Shown: positions 30,400-39,710, numbered from the stretch's first letter. The stretch is 64,000 nt of DNA from Pseudoneobacillus sp052180215 (GCF_052180215.1 NZ_CP197471.1:24001-88000), one strand, 5' to 3'. Notes: generated by a model not told the origin, from the letters alone. Program-made: numbers and translations.

Positions 30400-31344
30400 T
30401 TGGAAGATATTGTGAGTCTATTAAAAAAATTGAAGGATAGTTATGGGATAGAAATATTTTATCAGCCTAGCAGGTTCCAGGCAATTCTGAAAGATTTATT
30501 ACCGGGGAAGATCAGAGAAATAAATTTACTTATGTTTGCTATGCATGAGAATATTGTACCTGAATTGCATCAAGTTCAAGAATTCACAGTGAATCACACT
30601 TTGATTTCAAAAATATTCTATCAGCTTTACAATAAGTACGGAATAGAATCTCAACATATCCTGTGGTCCATTCAAACTTGGGGGGCTGTATTTGATAAAA
30701 AATTGAAAGAACAAGAAGAAATAGTGGAAAAAGTGAAAAGTATTCCATTCAAATGCATTGCCCTCCAAAAGGAACCATTTGAATCGGTCAAGGATTACAA
30801 AATGAGACTTCAATCCTTAGGTTTTATCGAAATAGCAAAAGGTAAATTAATGAAACATTTATATAATCCTGAAACCGGATTGTTACCAGTCAAGGTAGTC
30901 CAAACCAACTACGATAATTTAGTTAAAAATGGTAAGTATTATTGTCTCTTTTTACAAGCAGAAGAGGCGAAAGAGATGTTCCAGCGAAGTTCTTTATATC
31001 CTTTATATGCTACCATCATTAACACAAAATCAAATGCTAAGATACAGGTTATTCAATTGGATAATGCCGGATATAGATATGAGTTATCATCATATTTTGA
31101 TGGCATAAGTTCAATACGTATAGACTCAAAATATAATCAGTTTATCAAATTTTTAGATTCGTATCCTTACATAACAGATGCCATTATCCAAACGGAAGCA
31201 GACCGTTTTTTGGAGAAACATCTAAATTGTAAGCGACTGATAAAGAACCTTAATTCATATTTCCAATCTAACTCTTACCAATCAGAGGCATTAGCTGATT
31301 TAATGATGCAAGATCGGGAGCATAGGAAGATTGGTATAATATAG
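30400..31344 (+). CDS. Adaptor-like protein of unknown function sharing an N-terminal domain with the helicase
   Basis: A 314-residue protein, no enzyme signature. Residues about 15-105 (EINLLMFAMHENIVPEL, LISKIFYQLYNKYG, ILWSIQTWGAVFD) match the start of the helicase at 34866 (KVNLLMLAYDNGVLETL, LITKLIKQYS, AIWAIDTWLSAVD). A similar helical module ending in an aVesWa-type motif occurs, as I recall, in many bacterial signalling proteins. It may be a protein-docking domain that brings different effectors to a common partner. The C-terminal 200 residues are mixed alpha/beta and I do not recognise them. TTG start with GAGGTG upstream. A 152-base gap follows, in which a second promoter is possible. 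Confidence 0.6.
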   Translation: MEDIVSLLKKLKDSYGIEIFYQPSRFQAILKDLLPGKIREINLLMFAMHENIVPELHQVQEFTVNHTLISKIFYQLYNKYGIESQHILWSIQTWGAVFDKKLKEQEEIVEKVKSIPFKCIALQKEPFESVKDYKMRLQSLGFIEIAKGKLMKHLYNPETGLLPVKVVQTNYDNLVKNGKYYCLFLQAEEAKEMFQRSSLYPLYATIINTKSNAKIQVIQLDNAGYRYELSSYFDGISSIRIDSKYNQFIKFLDSYPYITDAIIQTEADRFLEKHLNCKRLIKNLNSYFQSNSYQSEALADLMMQDREHRKIGII

Positions 31345-31496
31345 TTATTTTTTAGCCCTTCCTTTATAAATAGTTTATTATTGTAATAGGAAAATTTTTG
31401 AATTAAGTATAATTTTAAAATATTGTTTTTTAAGATAAGATTTTTAAAGTAATAGATTAAAAAATATGCTAATAGACACATGGAGGTTAAGGGTAC

Positions 31497-32813
31497 ATGG
31501 CTGTTTTAAAAGCTGGGGATAAGGTATCAATGAAACTTGGTGGAGAAGCAAATGTTATTTCGGAATTTGGTTCAGGTGGACAAGGCACCGTATACAAGGT
31601 CTCTTATGATGGGAAAGAATATGCTTTAAAGTGGTATCATAAAGGGGTTTTTAAAGGGAAAGAAAAGGAGTTTTACGCTAACCTTGAAAATAATATCGCC
31701 AAGGGAGCACCAACAAATTCATTCCTGTGGCCGATTGGTATAACTTCTGTATTAGATGATCAGTTTGGCTATATTATGGATATTCGTCCACAAGGCTATG
31801 AGGAATTAACGGCATTTTTTGTAGGATCTGCAAAGAGAAAGCAGGTTCGCTTCAAATCTTTTGAATCGATTGCTAATGCGGCTATCAATATCATTCAGGC
31901 TTATAGAGAGTTACATAATGGAGGATACAGTTATCAGGATATTAACAATGGTAATTTCTTCATTGACCCGTCAAACGGAGAAGTGCTCATCTGTGACAAT
32001 GACAATGTTTCACCATATGGAACTAATCTTGGGATTATGGGCAAACAGCGTTACATGGCTCCAGAAATTGTGCAAATGTTGAATGATCCAGATAAGACTT
32101 CAGATAGGTTCTCACTTGCGGTTATTTTATTCCGATTACTGTTTATCAACCATCCATTAGAAGGACGGTATTCAACCCCTCCTTGTATGACGAAGGAATT
32201 GGAAAGAAAATATTATGGAACTGACCCAGTATTTATCTTTGATCCTATGGATAGTCGAAATCGTCCGATTCCAGGTACGGACCATAATCTTAAATTGTTT
32301 TGGAACGTATATCCATTATATGTGAAGGAAGCTTTCGCAAAAGCCTTCAGCAGAGATGTGATGTTAAAAAAAGCACCGAGAATTATTGAAAAGGAATGGC
32401 TCGATATTTTCTTTAGACTTAAAGCCGACATCATCAAATGTCCTAACTGTAATGAGGAAATGTTTGCATCTGATGGGCCTTCAAGCAAATGCTTTGAATG
32501 CGAGAAACCTTTATCGAGATGGAATGCACTTGAAACACGTTCTTATCATGTACCGCTACTTTTTGATAGTAAGATTTATTTTTGGCATGTCGATTCCTCG
32601 GAAGATGATATCTACTCTGTACTAGGTGAAGTCATTGCCAACAAAAAGAATCCCTCTTTATATGGTATTAGAAACCTTTCTACTTTGAACTGGAAAGTGA
32701 ATCTTCGTGATGGTACGCAACGTGCAGTAGCACCAAATGATGTTGTTCCTGTACAAAGTGGATTTGTTATTGAGTTTGGAAATATGTCTCAAAATAGTGG
32801 AAAAATTATTTAA
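31497..32813 (+). CDS. Ser/Thr-type protein kinase with zinc ribbon and FHA-like end (TerY-P kinase)
   Basis: A 438-residue protein. Residues about 20-270 form a eukaryotic-type kinase: glycine loop GSGGQGTVYK (25-34), lysine in YALKWY, catalytic YQDINNGNFFI (Asp and Asn kept, HRD replaced by YQD) and metal-binding CDNDN in place of DFG. Then comes a zinc ribbon with CPNC (about 315) and CFEC (about 331). The C-terminus (GIRNLSTLNW, DGTQRAVAPNDVVPVQSG) looks like an FHA-type phosphopeptide-binding fold. Kinase with zinc ribbon next to VWA and PP2C genes defines the TerY-P triad. ATG with GGAGGTTAAGGG upstream. Confidence 0.85.
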   Translation: MAVLKAGDKVSMKLGGEANVISEFGSGGQGTVYKVSYDGKEYALKWYHKGVFKGKEKEFYANLENNIAKGAPTNSFLWPIGITSVLDDQFGYIMDIRPQGYEELTAFFVGSAKRKQVRFKSFESIANAAINIIQAYRELHNGGYSYQDINNGNFFIDPSNGEVLICDNDNVSPYGTNLGIMGKQRYMAPEIVQMLNDPDKTSDRFSLAVILFRLLFINHPLEGRYSTPPCMTKELERKYYGTDPVFIFDPMDSRNRPIPGTDHNLKLFWNVYPLYVKEAFAKAFSRDVMLKKAPRIIEKEWLDIFFRLKADIIKCPNCNEEMFASDGPSSKCFECEKPLSRWNALETRSYHVPLLFDSKIYFWHVDSSEDDIYSVLGEVIANKKNPSLYGIRNLSTLNWKVNLRDGTQRAVAPNDVVPVQSGFVIEFGNMSQNSGKII

Positions 32814-32832
32814 TTAATGAAAGGAAGTATGA

Positions 32833-33588
32833 ATGATGTCACTACTTGATAAAATTGCACCAGCTCCTCGAAAGATCATGACCCTATTCTATCTTGTCGA
32901 CACTTCTGGTAGTATGTACGGCGAGAAAATAGGAAAAGTAAATGCAGCTATGGAAGAATGCATTCCTGACTTAACTCAAATCTCAAAAGAAAATGATGAT
33001 GCTGAAATTAGAGTAGCCATTATGCAATTCTCTGATGGTTGTTCTTGGATTACGCCGCAATCTGGACCAGTTGGCATAGAGGATATTATCTGGAATGATT
33101 TAAATGCAGGTGGTTTAACTGACCTTGGTGCAGCCCTAATTGAACTTGATAAGAAGCTATCCCGCAATGAATTTTTACAATCCCAAACAGGTGCGTATGC
33201 CCCGGTTATATTGTTGTTCAGTGATGGTGGCCCTACTGATAATTGGGAGAAAGGTCTTGCTCAAGTTAAAAACAATAACTGGTTCAAGAATTCTATCAAA
33301 ATTGCTATTGCAATTGATATTGATGGTGAAGCAGACAAGGATGTACTTGCAAAATTTACAGGTAATTATGAATCGGTGATTACAGTTAAAGACAAAAATA
33401 TGCTTAAAAAGATGATCCACAAGGTAAGTATTCGTGCGTCCGAATTCCAAAGCCATAGCAAGCAGTCTAGTGATCATTTAAGTTCACCAGAAGAGGATTC
33501 TGGAAAAATTGTTAAGGATGTAATAGAAGATGTAGATAATGAGAACACCTTAGATTCTGATAATAAACCTGATTGGAGTAATTGGTAA
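32833..33588 (+). CDS. TerY-like VWA protein (second copy)
   Basis: A 251-residue VWA protein with complete MIDAS: DTSGSM (23-28), Thr in GGLTDLG near 97 and Asp in FSDGGPTD near 131. The last 50 residues are acidic and probably flexible (PEEDSGKIVKDVIEDVDN). In TerY-P triads the VWA protein is thought to bind phosphorylated or metal-bound targets controlled by the kinase and phosphatase beside it. AAGGAAG precedes the ATG, and the end overlaps the upstream part of the PP2C frame. Confidence 0.88.
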   Translation: MMSLLDKIAPAPRKIMTLFYLVDTSGSMYGEKIGKVNAAMEECIPDLTQISKENDDAEIRVAIMQFSDGCSWITPQSGPVGIEDIIWNDLNAGGLTDLGAALIELDKKLSRNEFLQSQTGAYAPVILLFSDGGPTDNWEKGLAQVKNNNWFKNSIKIAIAIDIDGEADKDVLAKFTGNYESVITVKDKNMLKKMIHKVSIRASEFQSHSKQSSDHLSSPEEDSGKIVKDVIEDVDNENTLDSDNKPDWSNW

Positions 33589-33620
33589 TTGAAAATTGCT
33601 CAGAAGGAGGCTTTTATCCA

Positions 33621-34847
33621 TTGTCTATATCTATGAAGGCATTTAATAGAACTTCTATTGGACATAAACATATCCGTGTAAATAAAGTGTGTGAAGATGC
33701 ATCTGATAGTTATACATCAGATACCATGACTATAGCTATTGTTGCTGATGGTCATGGTAGTGATAACTACCCTCGTACAGATAGAGGTTCAAGATATGCT
33801 GTTCAAGCAGCTATGAACTGTGTGAAAGAATTTATGGAGGGGATTGCTCCTGATGAATTTAACCACGAGACAATTCACCCTACCATATTTGATCAATTAT
33901 CTAAAAGTATCCTTTCAGCTTGGCATACTTTTGTTGAGGATGACTGCACAGAGAATCCTTTTTCTGAGAGTGAATTGACGGTTGCAGCAGATAAATATAA
34001 AAAATATTATGAAAGTGGAGAAAATGTAGCAAAAGCTTATGGCACCACTTTGATGATTATCGGAGCAACGAAAGAGTATTGGTTTGGTCTGCAAATAGGA
34101 GATGGAAAATGTGTTTTCGTAGATACGAAAGGGAACTTTTCACAACCTATACCTTGGGACGAACAATGCCACTCCAATATCACTACATCAATATGCGATT
34201 CTGATGCATCTGAAGAATTTCGTTATTTTGTAAGCAAGGAAATTCCTCTTGCGGTTTTTATCGGTACAGACGGCATTGATGATTCGTACTCCAGTAATGA
34301 TGAACTTCATTCATTCTATCGCTCTGTTTTAACCATCTTCGGTGAACATGGCTTCGAAGTAGGCTGTAACGAGGTTAAAGACTATCTTCCCACGCTCTCA
34401 CAACGTGGAAGCGGTGATGATGTTTCAATTGCCGGAATCTTAAATATTGAAAAGATTACAGCATCAGTTGACTTGCTAAAAGCGCAGAATGAATACGATT
34501 CAACTTTATTGCTAAAAAAGAAAGCAGCACACTACTTACTTTCAACAAAAGAAAGAATGGAAAAAGCAAATGCTGTTGTAATTCCAGAATCGAAAGCAAA
34601 CATGGGTGATACAATAACAAAACTTAATAAGGCTAAGGAAGATTATGCTAAGTCACAGCGTGATTATGATGAGGCAGAAGCTGCATTTAGATTAGCAGAA
34701 CTAAAACTTACCGCATTTCAAAATATGATTAATGATGTGTCTAATAATGTAGAGAAGGAACCACATGATATTCAAACGGAGTGTAGAACATCTGCAACGG
34801 AACCTTCTATGGAAAAAGTTCAAGGTCCAGATGCTAATTTACAATAA
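33621..34847 (+). CDS. PP2C-family protein phosphatase (TerY-P phosphatase) with coiled-coil tail
   Basis: A 408-residue PP2C phosphatase: VADGHGSDN near 43, GTTLMIIGA, LQIGDGKCVFV, FIGTDGIDDSY and GSGDDVSIAGIL supply the metal-binding aspartates. From about residue 280 a coiled coil follows (LLKKKAAHYLLSTKERMEKA, KLNKAKEDYAKSQRDYDEA). It should reverse the action of the kinase two genes upstream. I chose the TTG at 33621, ten bases after AAGGAGG; a longer frame from 33582 overlaps the TerY stop and lies before that site, and an ATG at 33633 is an alternative. Confidence 0.85.
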   Translation: MSISMKAFNRTSIGHKHIRVNKVCEDASDSYTSDTMTIAIVADGHGSDNYPRTDRGSRYAVQAAMNCVKEFMEGIAPDEFNHETIHPTIFDQLSKSILSAWHTFVEDDCTENPFSESELTVAADKYKKYYESGENVAKAYGTTLMIIGATKEYWFGLQIGDGKCVFVDTKGNFSQPIPWDEQCHSNITTSICDSDASEEFRYFVSKEIPLAVFIGTDGIDDSYSSNDELHSFYRSVLTIFGEHGFEVGCNEVKDYLPTLSQRGSGDDVSIAGILNIEKITASVDLLKAQNEYDSTLLLKKKAAHYLLSTKERMEKANAVVIPESKANMGDTITKLNKAKEDYAKSQRDYDEAEAAFRLAELKLTAFQNMINDVSNNVEKEPHDIQTECRTSATEPSMEKVQGPDANLQ

Positions 34848-34865
34848 TAAAAGAAGGTTAGGAAA

Positions 34866-37800
34866 ATGGATAAGTTGGAGATAAAATCCGTATTTCAGCA
34901 AAAACCTAGTATACTCATGTCTCGAGTTAGATTAAAGGGCTTCTATAGCGATGTTTATACAAACGATTTTAAAAAAGTTAATTTGCTTATGCTGGCTTAT
35001 GATAATGGTGTCCTTGAAACACTCAAATCTTCCTCTCCGGTAAACGAATTTGATCGAAATAATCTGATTACAAAACTTATAAAACAGTATTCTGTTATGG
35101 AAGACGCTGCTATTTGGGCAATTGATACTTGGCTTTCAGCAGTAGATGTTCAAGTTCTACGTAAATTAACTGAGGCAGAGGCAGCTCTGGCTTTGGACGC
35201 TACTCGTAAAGCAGAAGAACTGAAAAAGGAAGCGGCAAAACTTCTTGAAGAATCAAATCATGGGATACATTCAGATGAAAATGGTTACATGGACATTATT
35301 GAAAATCCAATTGATATTAGGGATGAGTATGATACCTACTATGTCAATACTAAACTAATTAAATACCAAGATAGAATCTACGTTCCTTGTGGAGTGGGCA
35401 ACTCAGACTATGGGTTTTTTATTTGCGGAATAAACAAAGTATATAAATGCAACCACCCATATGCAAATGTGTATGCGCTTGTGTACAACTATATGGTTCG
35501 CAATTCTAAAATCAAAGTTGAGGATAAACCTCATTTACTTAAGCAAGGGCAAACCGTATTTAACCTTGATTATAAGAATGTTTTCCGCTATTCCATCATC
35601 CTTTTACAGATGGTGAAAAATAACCTTCTAAAGAATGATACGCTTGAGATGAATTTTGTTGGAGTCAAAGATGAAATAAAGTTGGCAGTTAAGATAATTA
35701 ATCACTATTCTGCCTTGTTCTGCAGACTTATTGGGATCGCTCCACATAGTATAAAAATAGTGTTTAATAGAAATGCCAGTACTATGGGACTAGCATCAAA
35801 TAAAGGAATATATATTGAAGAAAATCAAGATTTAATCTCAAATGCTCGTGAACTTTGGATTGGCCAGCGAATTTATTATAGTTTAAAAAAAAGTAATCTT
35901 CGTGATTTAGAGTATATACTTAACGAAATATCACCTTTTGACAGTTTTAAGGAAGGACAATTTGAGGCATTAAAAAATATGCTATCATCAAAGGAACACG
36001 CAGTTTGTATAATGCCTACTGGAAGCGGGAAATCTCTAATCTATTATATGGCTTCACTACTTCAGCCACTGCCTGTGTTTGTAGTGACACCGACAGACAT
36101 TTTGATTCGTGATCAAATCCGTAATTTACAAAAGTTCCACCATTTCGATAATGTTTCTCATTTGAAACTGACGACAGACAATAATTTTCGAGAATATGAA
36201 ATGTATAACAGTCTTTTATTTCTCACCCCGACAACATTTCAAAATCGTAATTTGCTTAGTAGATTTAGACATATTAATAAAGATCTTCAAGTTGCTTTTA
36301 TTGTTTTGGATGAGATCCATTGCCTGTCTAATTGGGGACATGATTTCAGACCGGAATATTTAATGTTGTCTAAATTTCTAAACAAATTCTTGGACAGAAC
36401 CACATTCCTTGGCTTTACCGCAACTGCAAACTATACGGTTGTTGAGGATATTCAAAAACAGTTAGCAATACCACAGAATAATTTCTTCTCACCGATTGGT
36501 TTTGATAAATATAATATCTCTTATGATTTCCGGTGTGTTGACAGTACTGATGAAATGTACGAGACAACTTCTGAAATTATACAGGAATTACTACGTAAAA
36601 ACGAGAGAACCATCATATTTACAAAGAACGAAGGAATTTCTCTTAAAGTTGCAGACGCTGTAGGGTTCGAAGCGGATGTTTTTCTTAGAAGTAACCCAAC
36701 CGCATATCATCATTTTGCTGATGGGAAATGCAAAGTCTTAGTTGCATCTGAAGATCTAGGAGTTGGAATTAACTTCCCGAATGTAAAAAATATTATACAT
36801 TTTGGATTACCTGTATCTAAGAATGAATATGTACAGGAGATTGGTCGAGCTGGACGAGCAGATGAGCAAGTTACCTCTTATATTATTTACTTAAATAGTA
36901 CATCAAAGAATGTGGACCCTTCTCTCTTGAAAAGAAACACAGGGATAGAACAAATTTCTGAATTGATTAACCAGCTTGATAACGACTATACAGATGCTTT
37001 CCGTAAACTTAACAACAATGCGGATTCAAAGGAAGCTTTATATAACCAGTTGATTGTGCTGTATGAGAGATTTAGGAACGAAGGAAGAGCTCATTACGTT
37101 ACACCATATGCTATCGAAACCATTGAATCCGCTCGTAAAAATTTATATATGCTTTATGTTATTGGCTATGTATATGATTGGTATTCATTTTCAGCAAACG
37201 ATGAAGCAAATACGGTGAGTATCTTTGTGGATATTAGCTCAACAAATCACAACTTATATTCAAAAGCTGAAAAAATGATTAATCGCATGAAGGAAAAAGC
37301 TTCTGATTATTTTGATTTTATGGGTAGTAATCGGGAGAGTATTGTCAAAATTGCTAGAGCCTCCACTATTGAAGAAATAATCAAAGTTTATGTTGATTGG
37401 TATTATGCTAAATATTTGTATCTTCACAAAGAGCAGTTTTTAGATTTCTTGGATTTCATAGAGGGAAACCAAGAAGGGGATAACGAAAAAATCACAAGCG
37501 AGATTAAGGAGTATTTCACCTTACCATTTATTGAGATTATAACTGATGAAGAATATTACTCTAATCTAACACTCGAAGAGCTTACTTCGAAAATTCTTAA
37601 AGGTACTGGTAAACATACTATTGCCAATATTGAACGAATAAACAGTAACCGCTATTCGTATAGACTGGACTTCTTTTTGTTCTTAGGCGGGCTCCAACTG
37701 AATTCTAGATTTGACCGTAACCGACTTGAACGGATTCTGAATCATGTATCGGGTTATGAGTTACTTGAACTAAAAGATTCTCTATTTAGTATTTTCTCCA

Positions 37801-38000
37801 AATGTAATTTAGAAGGAAGACTTTCAATTCTTAAGTATTTAGATTCTAAAGACAATTCATTAGGCATTACCTTCCTTGAATTCTTTAATAAAGTTTACGA
37901 AGCTGGAGAGAAAGATACGATTTATTACGGTGTAATGGCTATATATGCTAATAAACGTTTCAACAGTTTAGGAGGACATAAGTATGCTAGAATCTATTGA
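34866..38000 (+). CDS. RecQ-like superfamily II DNA helicase with adaptor-like N-terminus
   Basis: A 1044-residue protein. Residues 1-110 carry the domain shared with the protein at 30400, followed by a coiled segment (about 115-150) and an unknown region. The helicase core begins near 365: IMPTGSGKSLIYYM (Walker A, about 382), VLDEIHCLSNWGHDFRPEY (about 479-497), GFTATANY, RTIIFTKNEG and EIGRAGRADEQ (about 656). The DE-H-C-S-WGHDFRP block marks the RecQ family. I do not see the RecQ four-cysteine zinc site or an HRDC domain; the C-terminal 350 residues are unassigned. It is the likely DNA-acting effector of the operon. The end overlaps the next gene by 17 bases. Confidence 0.85.
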   Translation: MDKLEIKSVFQQKPSILMSRVRLKGFYSDVYTNDFKKVNLLMLAYDNGVLETLKSSSPVNEFDRNNLITKLIKQYSVMEDAAIWAIDTWLSAVDVQVLRKLTEAEAALALDATRKAEELKKEAAKLLEESNHGIHSDENGYMDIIENPIDIRDEYDTYYVNTKLIKYQDRIYVPCGVGNSDYGFFICGINKVYKCNHPYANVYALVYNYMVRNSKIKVEDKPHLLKQGQTVFNLDYKNVFRYSIILLQMVKNNLLKNDTLEMNFVGVKDEIKLAVKIINHYSALFCRLIGIAPHSIKIVFNRNASTMGLASNKGIYIEENQDLISNARELWIGQRIYYSLKKSNLRDLEYILNEISPFDSFKEGQFEALKNMLSSKEHAVCIMPTGSGKSLIYYMASLLQPLPVFVVTPTDILIRDQIRNLQKFHHFDNVSHLKLTTDNNFREYEMYNSLLFLTPTTFQNRNLLSRFRHINKDLQVAFIVLDEIHCLSNWGHDFRPEYLMLSKFLNKFLDRTTFLGFTATANYTVVEDIQKQLAIPQNNFFSPIGFDKYNISYDFRCVDSTDEMYETTSEIIQELLRKNERTIIFTKNEGISLKVADAVGFEADVFLRSNPTAYHHFADGKCKVLVASEDLGVGINFPNVKNIIHFGLPVSKNEYVQEIGRAGRADEQVTSYIIYLNSTSKNVDPSLLKRNTGIEQISELINQLDNDYTDAFRKLNNNADSKEALYNQLIVLYERFRNEGRAHYVTPYAIETIESARKNLYMLYVIGYVYDWYSFSANDEANTVSIFVDISSTNHNLYSKAEKMINRMKEKASDYFDFMGSNRESIVKIARASTIEEIIKVYVDWYYAKYLYLHKEQFLDFLDFIEGNQEGDNEKITSEIKEYFTLPFIEIITDEEYYSNLTLEELTSKILKGTGKHTIANIERINSNRYSYRLDFFLFLGGLQLNSRFDRNRLERILNHVSGYELLELKDSLFSIFSKCNLEGRLSILKYLDSKDNSLGITFLEFFNKVYEAGEKDTIYYGVMAIYANKRFNSLGGHKYARIY

Positions 38001-38661
38001 ACAGCTTGAGAAAGAAATAGAAACATTCCATCAGAATGTTTTGGCTTCTAATGAACTTAATCTGCTTATTACAACATTAATAGAGCAAATTAAGAAGCAA
38101 AGAGAAGGATTCTCTCATTCTTCTACGGATTTATTAGATAAAATCAATACATCTACGATTACGATCCAGGAACATAATAAACAAGCCATAGATGAGTTAA
38201 TTCGTACAATTTATTCACAAACATCTGATCTCTCTATTCAAAGTAACCATGTCATCGAGCAATTAAAAGAGGTTCCTGCTACCACTGAACAGAAAAATGA
38301 AGTATTACGAGCTCATGTTACTTCTTCTGTTCTCGAACTTGAAAGCTTAATTAACAGCCTTCCGAACCAGGTGAAATCGGCCAATAGTATCGTTATGGTA
38401 GAAGAGTTGGCTAAGTTTAAAGCTGAGCAAGATCGATACTTATCTGAACTTGGAAACGTTGTAAAGACCATAACTGCCTATAAAACCGAATTGGAAACGA
38501 AACACTCTGCTTTTTTAAGCAAGCTAGAATCAACTAACATAGATCAGTTATATAAACTTGCTCAAGAAACGAAAGATTCGATGAACAAGAGATTTACATT
38601 TTTATTTGCGGGACTTAGTGTAACTATTGTATTGATGATTGTTTCATTTATTATTAAGTAG
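37984..38661 (+). CDS. Tail-anchored coiled-coil protein
   Basis: A 225-residue protein, helical throughout, rich in Glu, Lys, Ser and Thr, with a single C-terminal membrane segment (FTFLFAGLSVTIVLMIVSFII, about 203-223). It has no signal peptide, so most of it should face the cytoplasm with its C-terminus in the membrane. It starts inside the helicase gene after TAGGAGG and so is translationally coupled to it. It could hold the helicase near the membrane motor, but this is inference from order and topology only. Confidence 0.7.
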   Translation: MLESIEQLEKEIETFHQNVLASNELNLLITTLIEQIKKQREGFSHSSTDLLDKINTSTITIQEHNKQAIDELIRTIYSQTSDLSIQSNHVIEQLKEVPATTEQKNEVLRAHVTSSVLELESLINSLPNQVKSANSIVMVEELAKFKAEQDRYLSELGNVVKTITAYKTELETKHSAFLSKLESTNIDQLYKLAQETKDSMNKRFTFLFAGLSVTIVLMIVSFIIK

Positions 38662-38670
38662 GTGAAATAG

Positions 38671-39018
38671 ATGCGTGTAGTAATTGCTCTATGTAAATGC
38701 AACTCTTCAAAATCACTTTACGGCATTCGTTTTGAACAAATCAATTCTAACTTTTGGGAATACACATGGGCATTCCCGATAAAAGAGTCTGCCGCAAAAC
38801 AAGAAGGATTCGATAAAACAACCATAAAGGGTAACCTTATTGAGGGAGATGAATATCCTGGTTGTCCTTTCTGCGATGCAAAAGGCTTTTTCCTCTGCAG
38901 CCGTGGACATCTTAATTGCTGGAATAGTAAAAAGTATAGGGTAACTTGTAGTTGGTGTGGTGAAATAGGAGAGTTAAGTAATGGTATTGATAAAATTGAT
39001 GTAATTAATAATCTTTAA
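38671..39018 (+). CDS. Small zinc-binding protein resembling the TerY-C domain
   Basis: A 115-residue protein that begins with a CKC pair (MRVVIALCKCNSSKSLYGI) and has a GCPFCDAKGFFLCSRGH segment near 70-86, then NCWN and CSWCGEIG. The pattern of CxxC, C-x-x-x-H/C and CxxC fits a treble-clef or zinc-ribbon fold and resembles the C-terminal TerY-C domain found fused to TerY VWA proteins. Here it stands alone as the last gene of the operon, nine bases after the coiled-coil gene. AGGTGA precedes the ATG. Confidence 0.6.
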   Translation: MRVVIALCKCNSSKSLYGIRFEQINSNFWEYTWAFPIKESAAKQEGFDKTTIKGNLIEGDEYPGCPFCDAKGFFLCSRGHLNCWNSKKYRVTCSWCGEIGELSNGIDKIDVINNL

Positions 39019-39145
39019 TATTTTTTTGAATTCGTTTTAAAGTTTTTTTATGACTAGTTATTTAACAGCAAGTGGTAAATTGAGCGGCAACTGCTGGAAA
39101 AAAAGGATGGCATGGGCGTTTATTGTCAATGTAGTCATAAAGCAA

Positions 39146-39376
39146 ATGCAAACACTTTGCTAACTCAACCCAGTGAAAATCGATTAAATCCCATTAAAGA
39201 TATTACAGTAACACACAGCGTGTAAGATATTACACACTCTCACCTTAGGGGAGGCATGATGTGATAGCTTCTCAATCTCTTGATATATAAGGATTTGTGA
39301 GCGATTGCTAACATAAGTAAACTAATAAAGGTTCTCATAAGTTTAGAAAAACTTTTGAGAAGCCTTTTTTAGTTTT
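39146..39376 (+). repeat. Border repeat R1, with groEL-end core
   Basis: Contains, in order, an arm-like TTTGCTAAC (39156-39164), the 32-base block CACAGCGTGTAAGATATTAC...CTCACCT (39214-39245, centred on the palindrome GTGTAAGATATTACAC), a near-copy of the groEL end GGGAGGCATGATGT (39249-39262), TTGATATATAAGGATTTGT, TTGCTAACAT (39305-39314) and a hairpin with T-run. The order is the same in R2 (43861-44145). The gap from 39019 to 39710 contains no supported gene. Confidence 0.7.
39331..39370 (+). terminator. Terminator hairpin in R1
   Basis: GGTTCTCATAAGTTT and AAACTTTTGAGAAGCC form a long stem followed by TTTTTT. Equivalent hairpins end R2 and R3. Confidence 0.75.
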
Positions 39377-39710
39377 CAATAACGTAACGATAGAAGAAGT
39401 GGCTATAAAGTTGGTATTAGAATCGTAAATATTTCAAAAGTTATAAAACTAGAGGTGTGCCTCTAGTTTTTTTATTCAGAGAGTTCTAATTGATTCTGGG
39501 AAACTTTACCTAATAGAAATTGATACGATATAATAATACTAAAAAAACGTACAAGGTGTTCAAATATAACTTTAAACTAGGCTAATATAACTATATTTAA
39601 CGAGTTTTATATTTGGTTTATAATAAAATGTAGCTATAATAATTTATACATTTCCCGAAAGTAGTTCAATTAACCTAGGATGAATATTGTAACGAAAGGT
39701 GCTTTTTATA

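Noticed and set aside
34866..38000. Housekeeping RecQ
   Set aside because: The helicase core is RecQ-like, but the protein is nearly twice the usual size, shows no recognisable RecQ zinc or HRDC domain and has a novel N-terminus shared with an operon partner.
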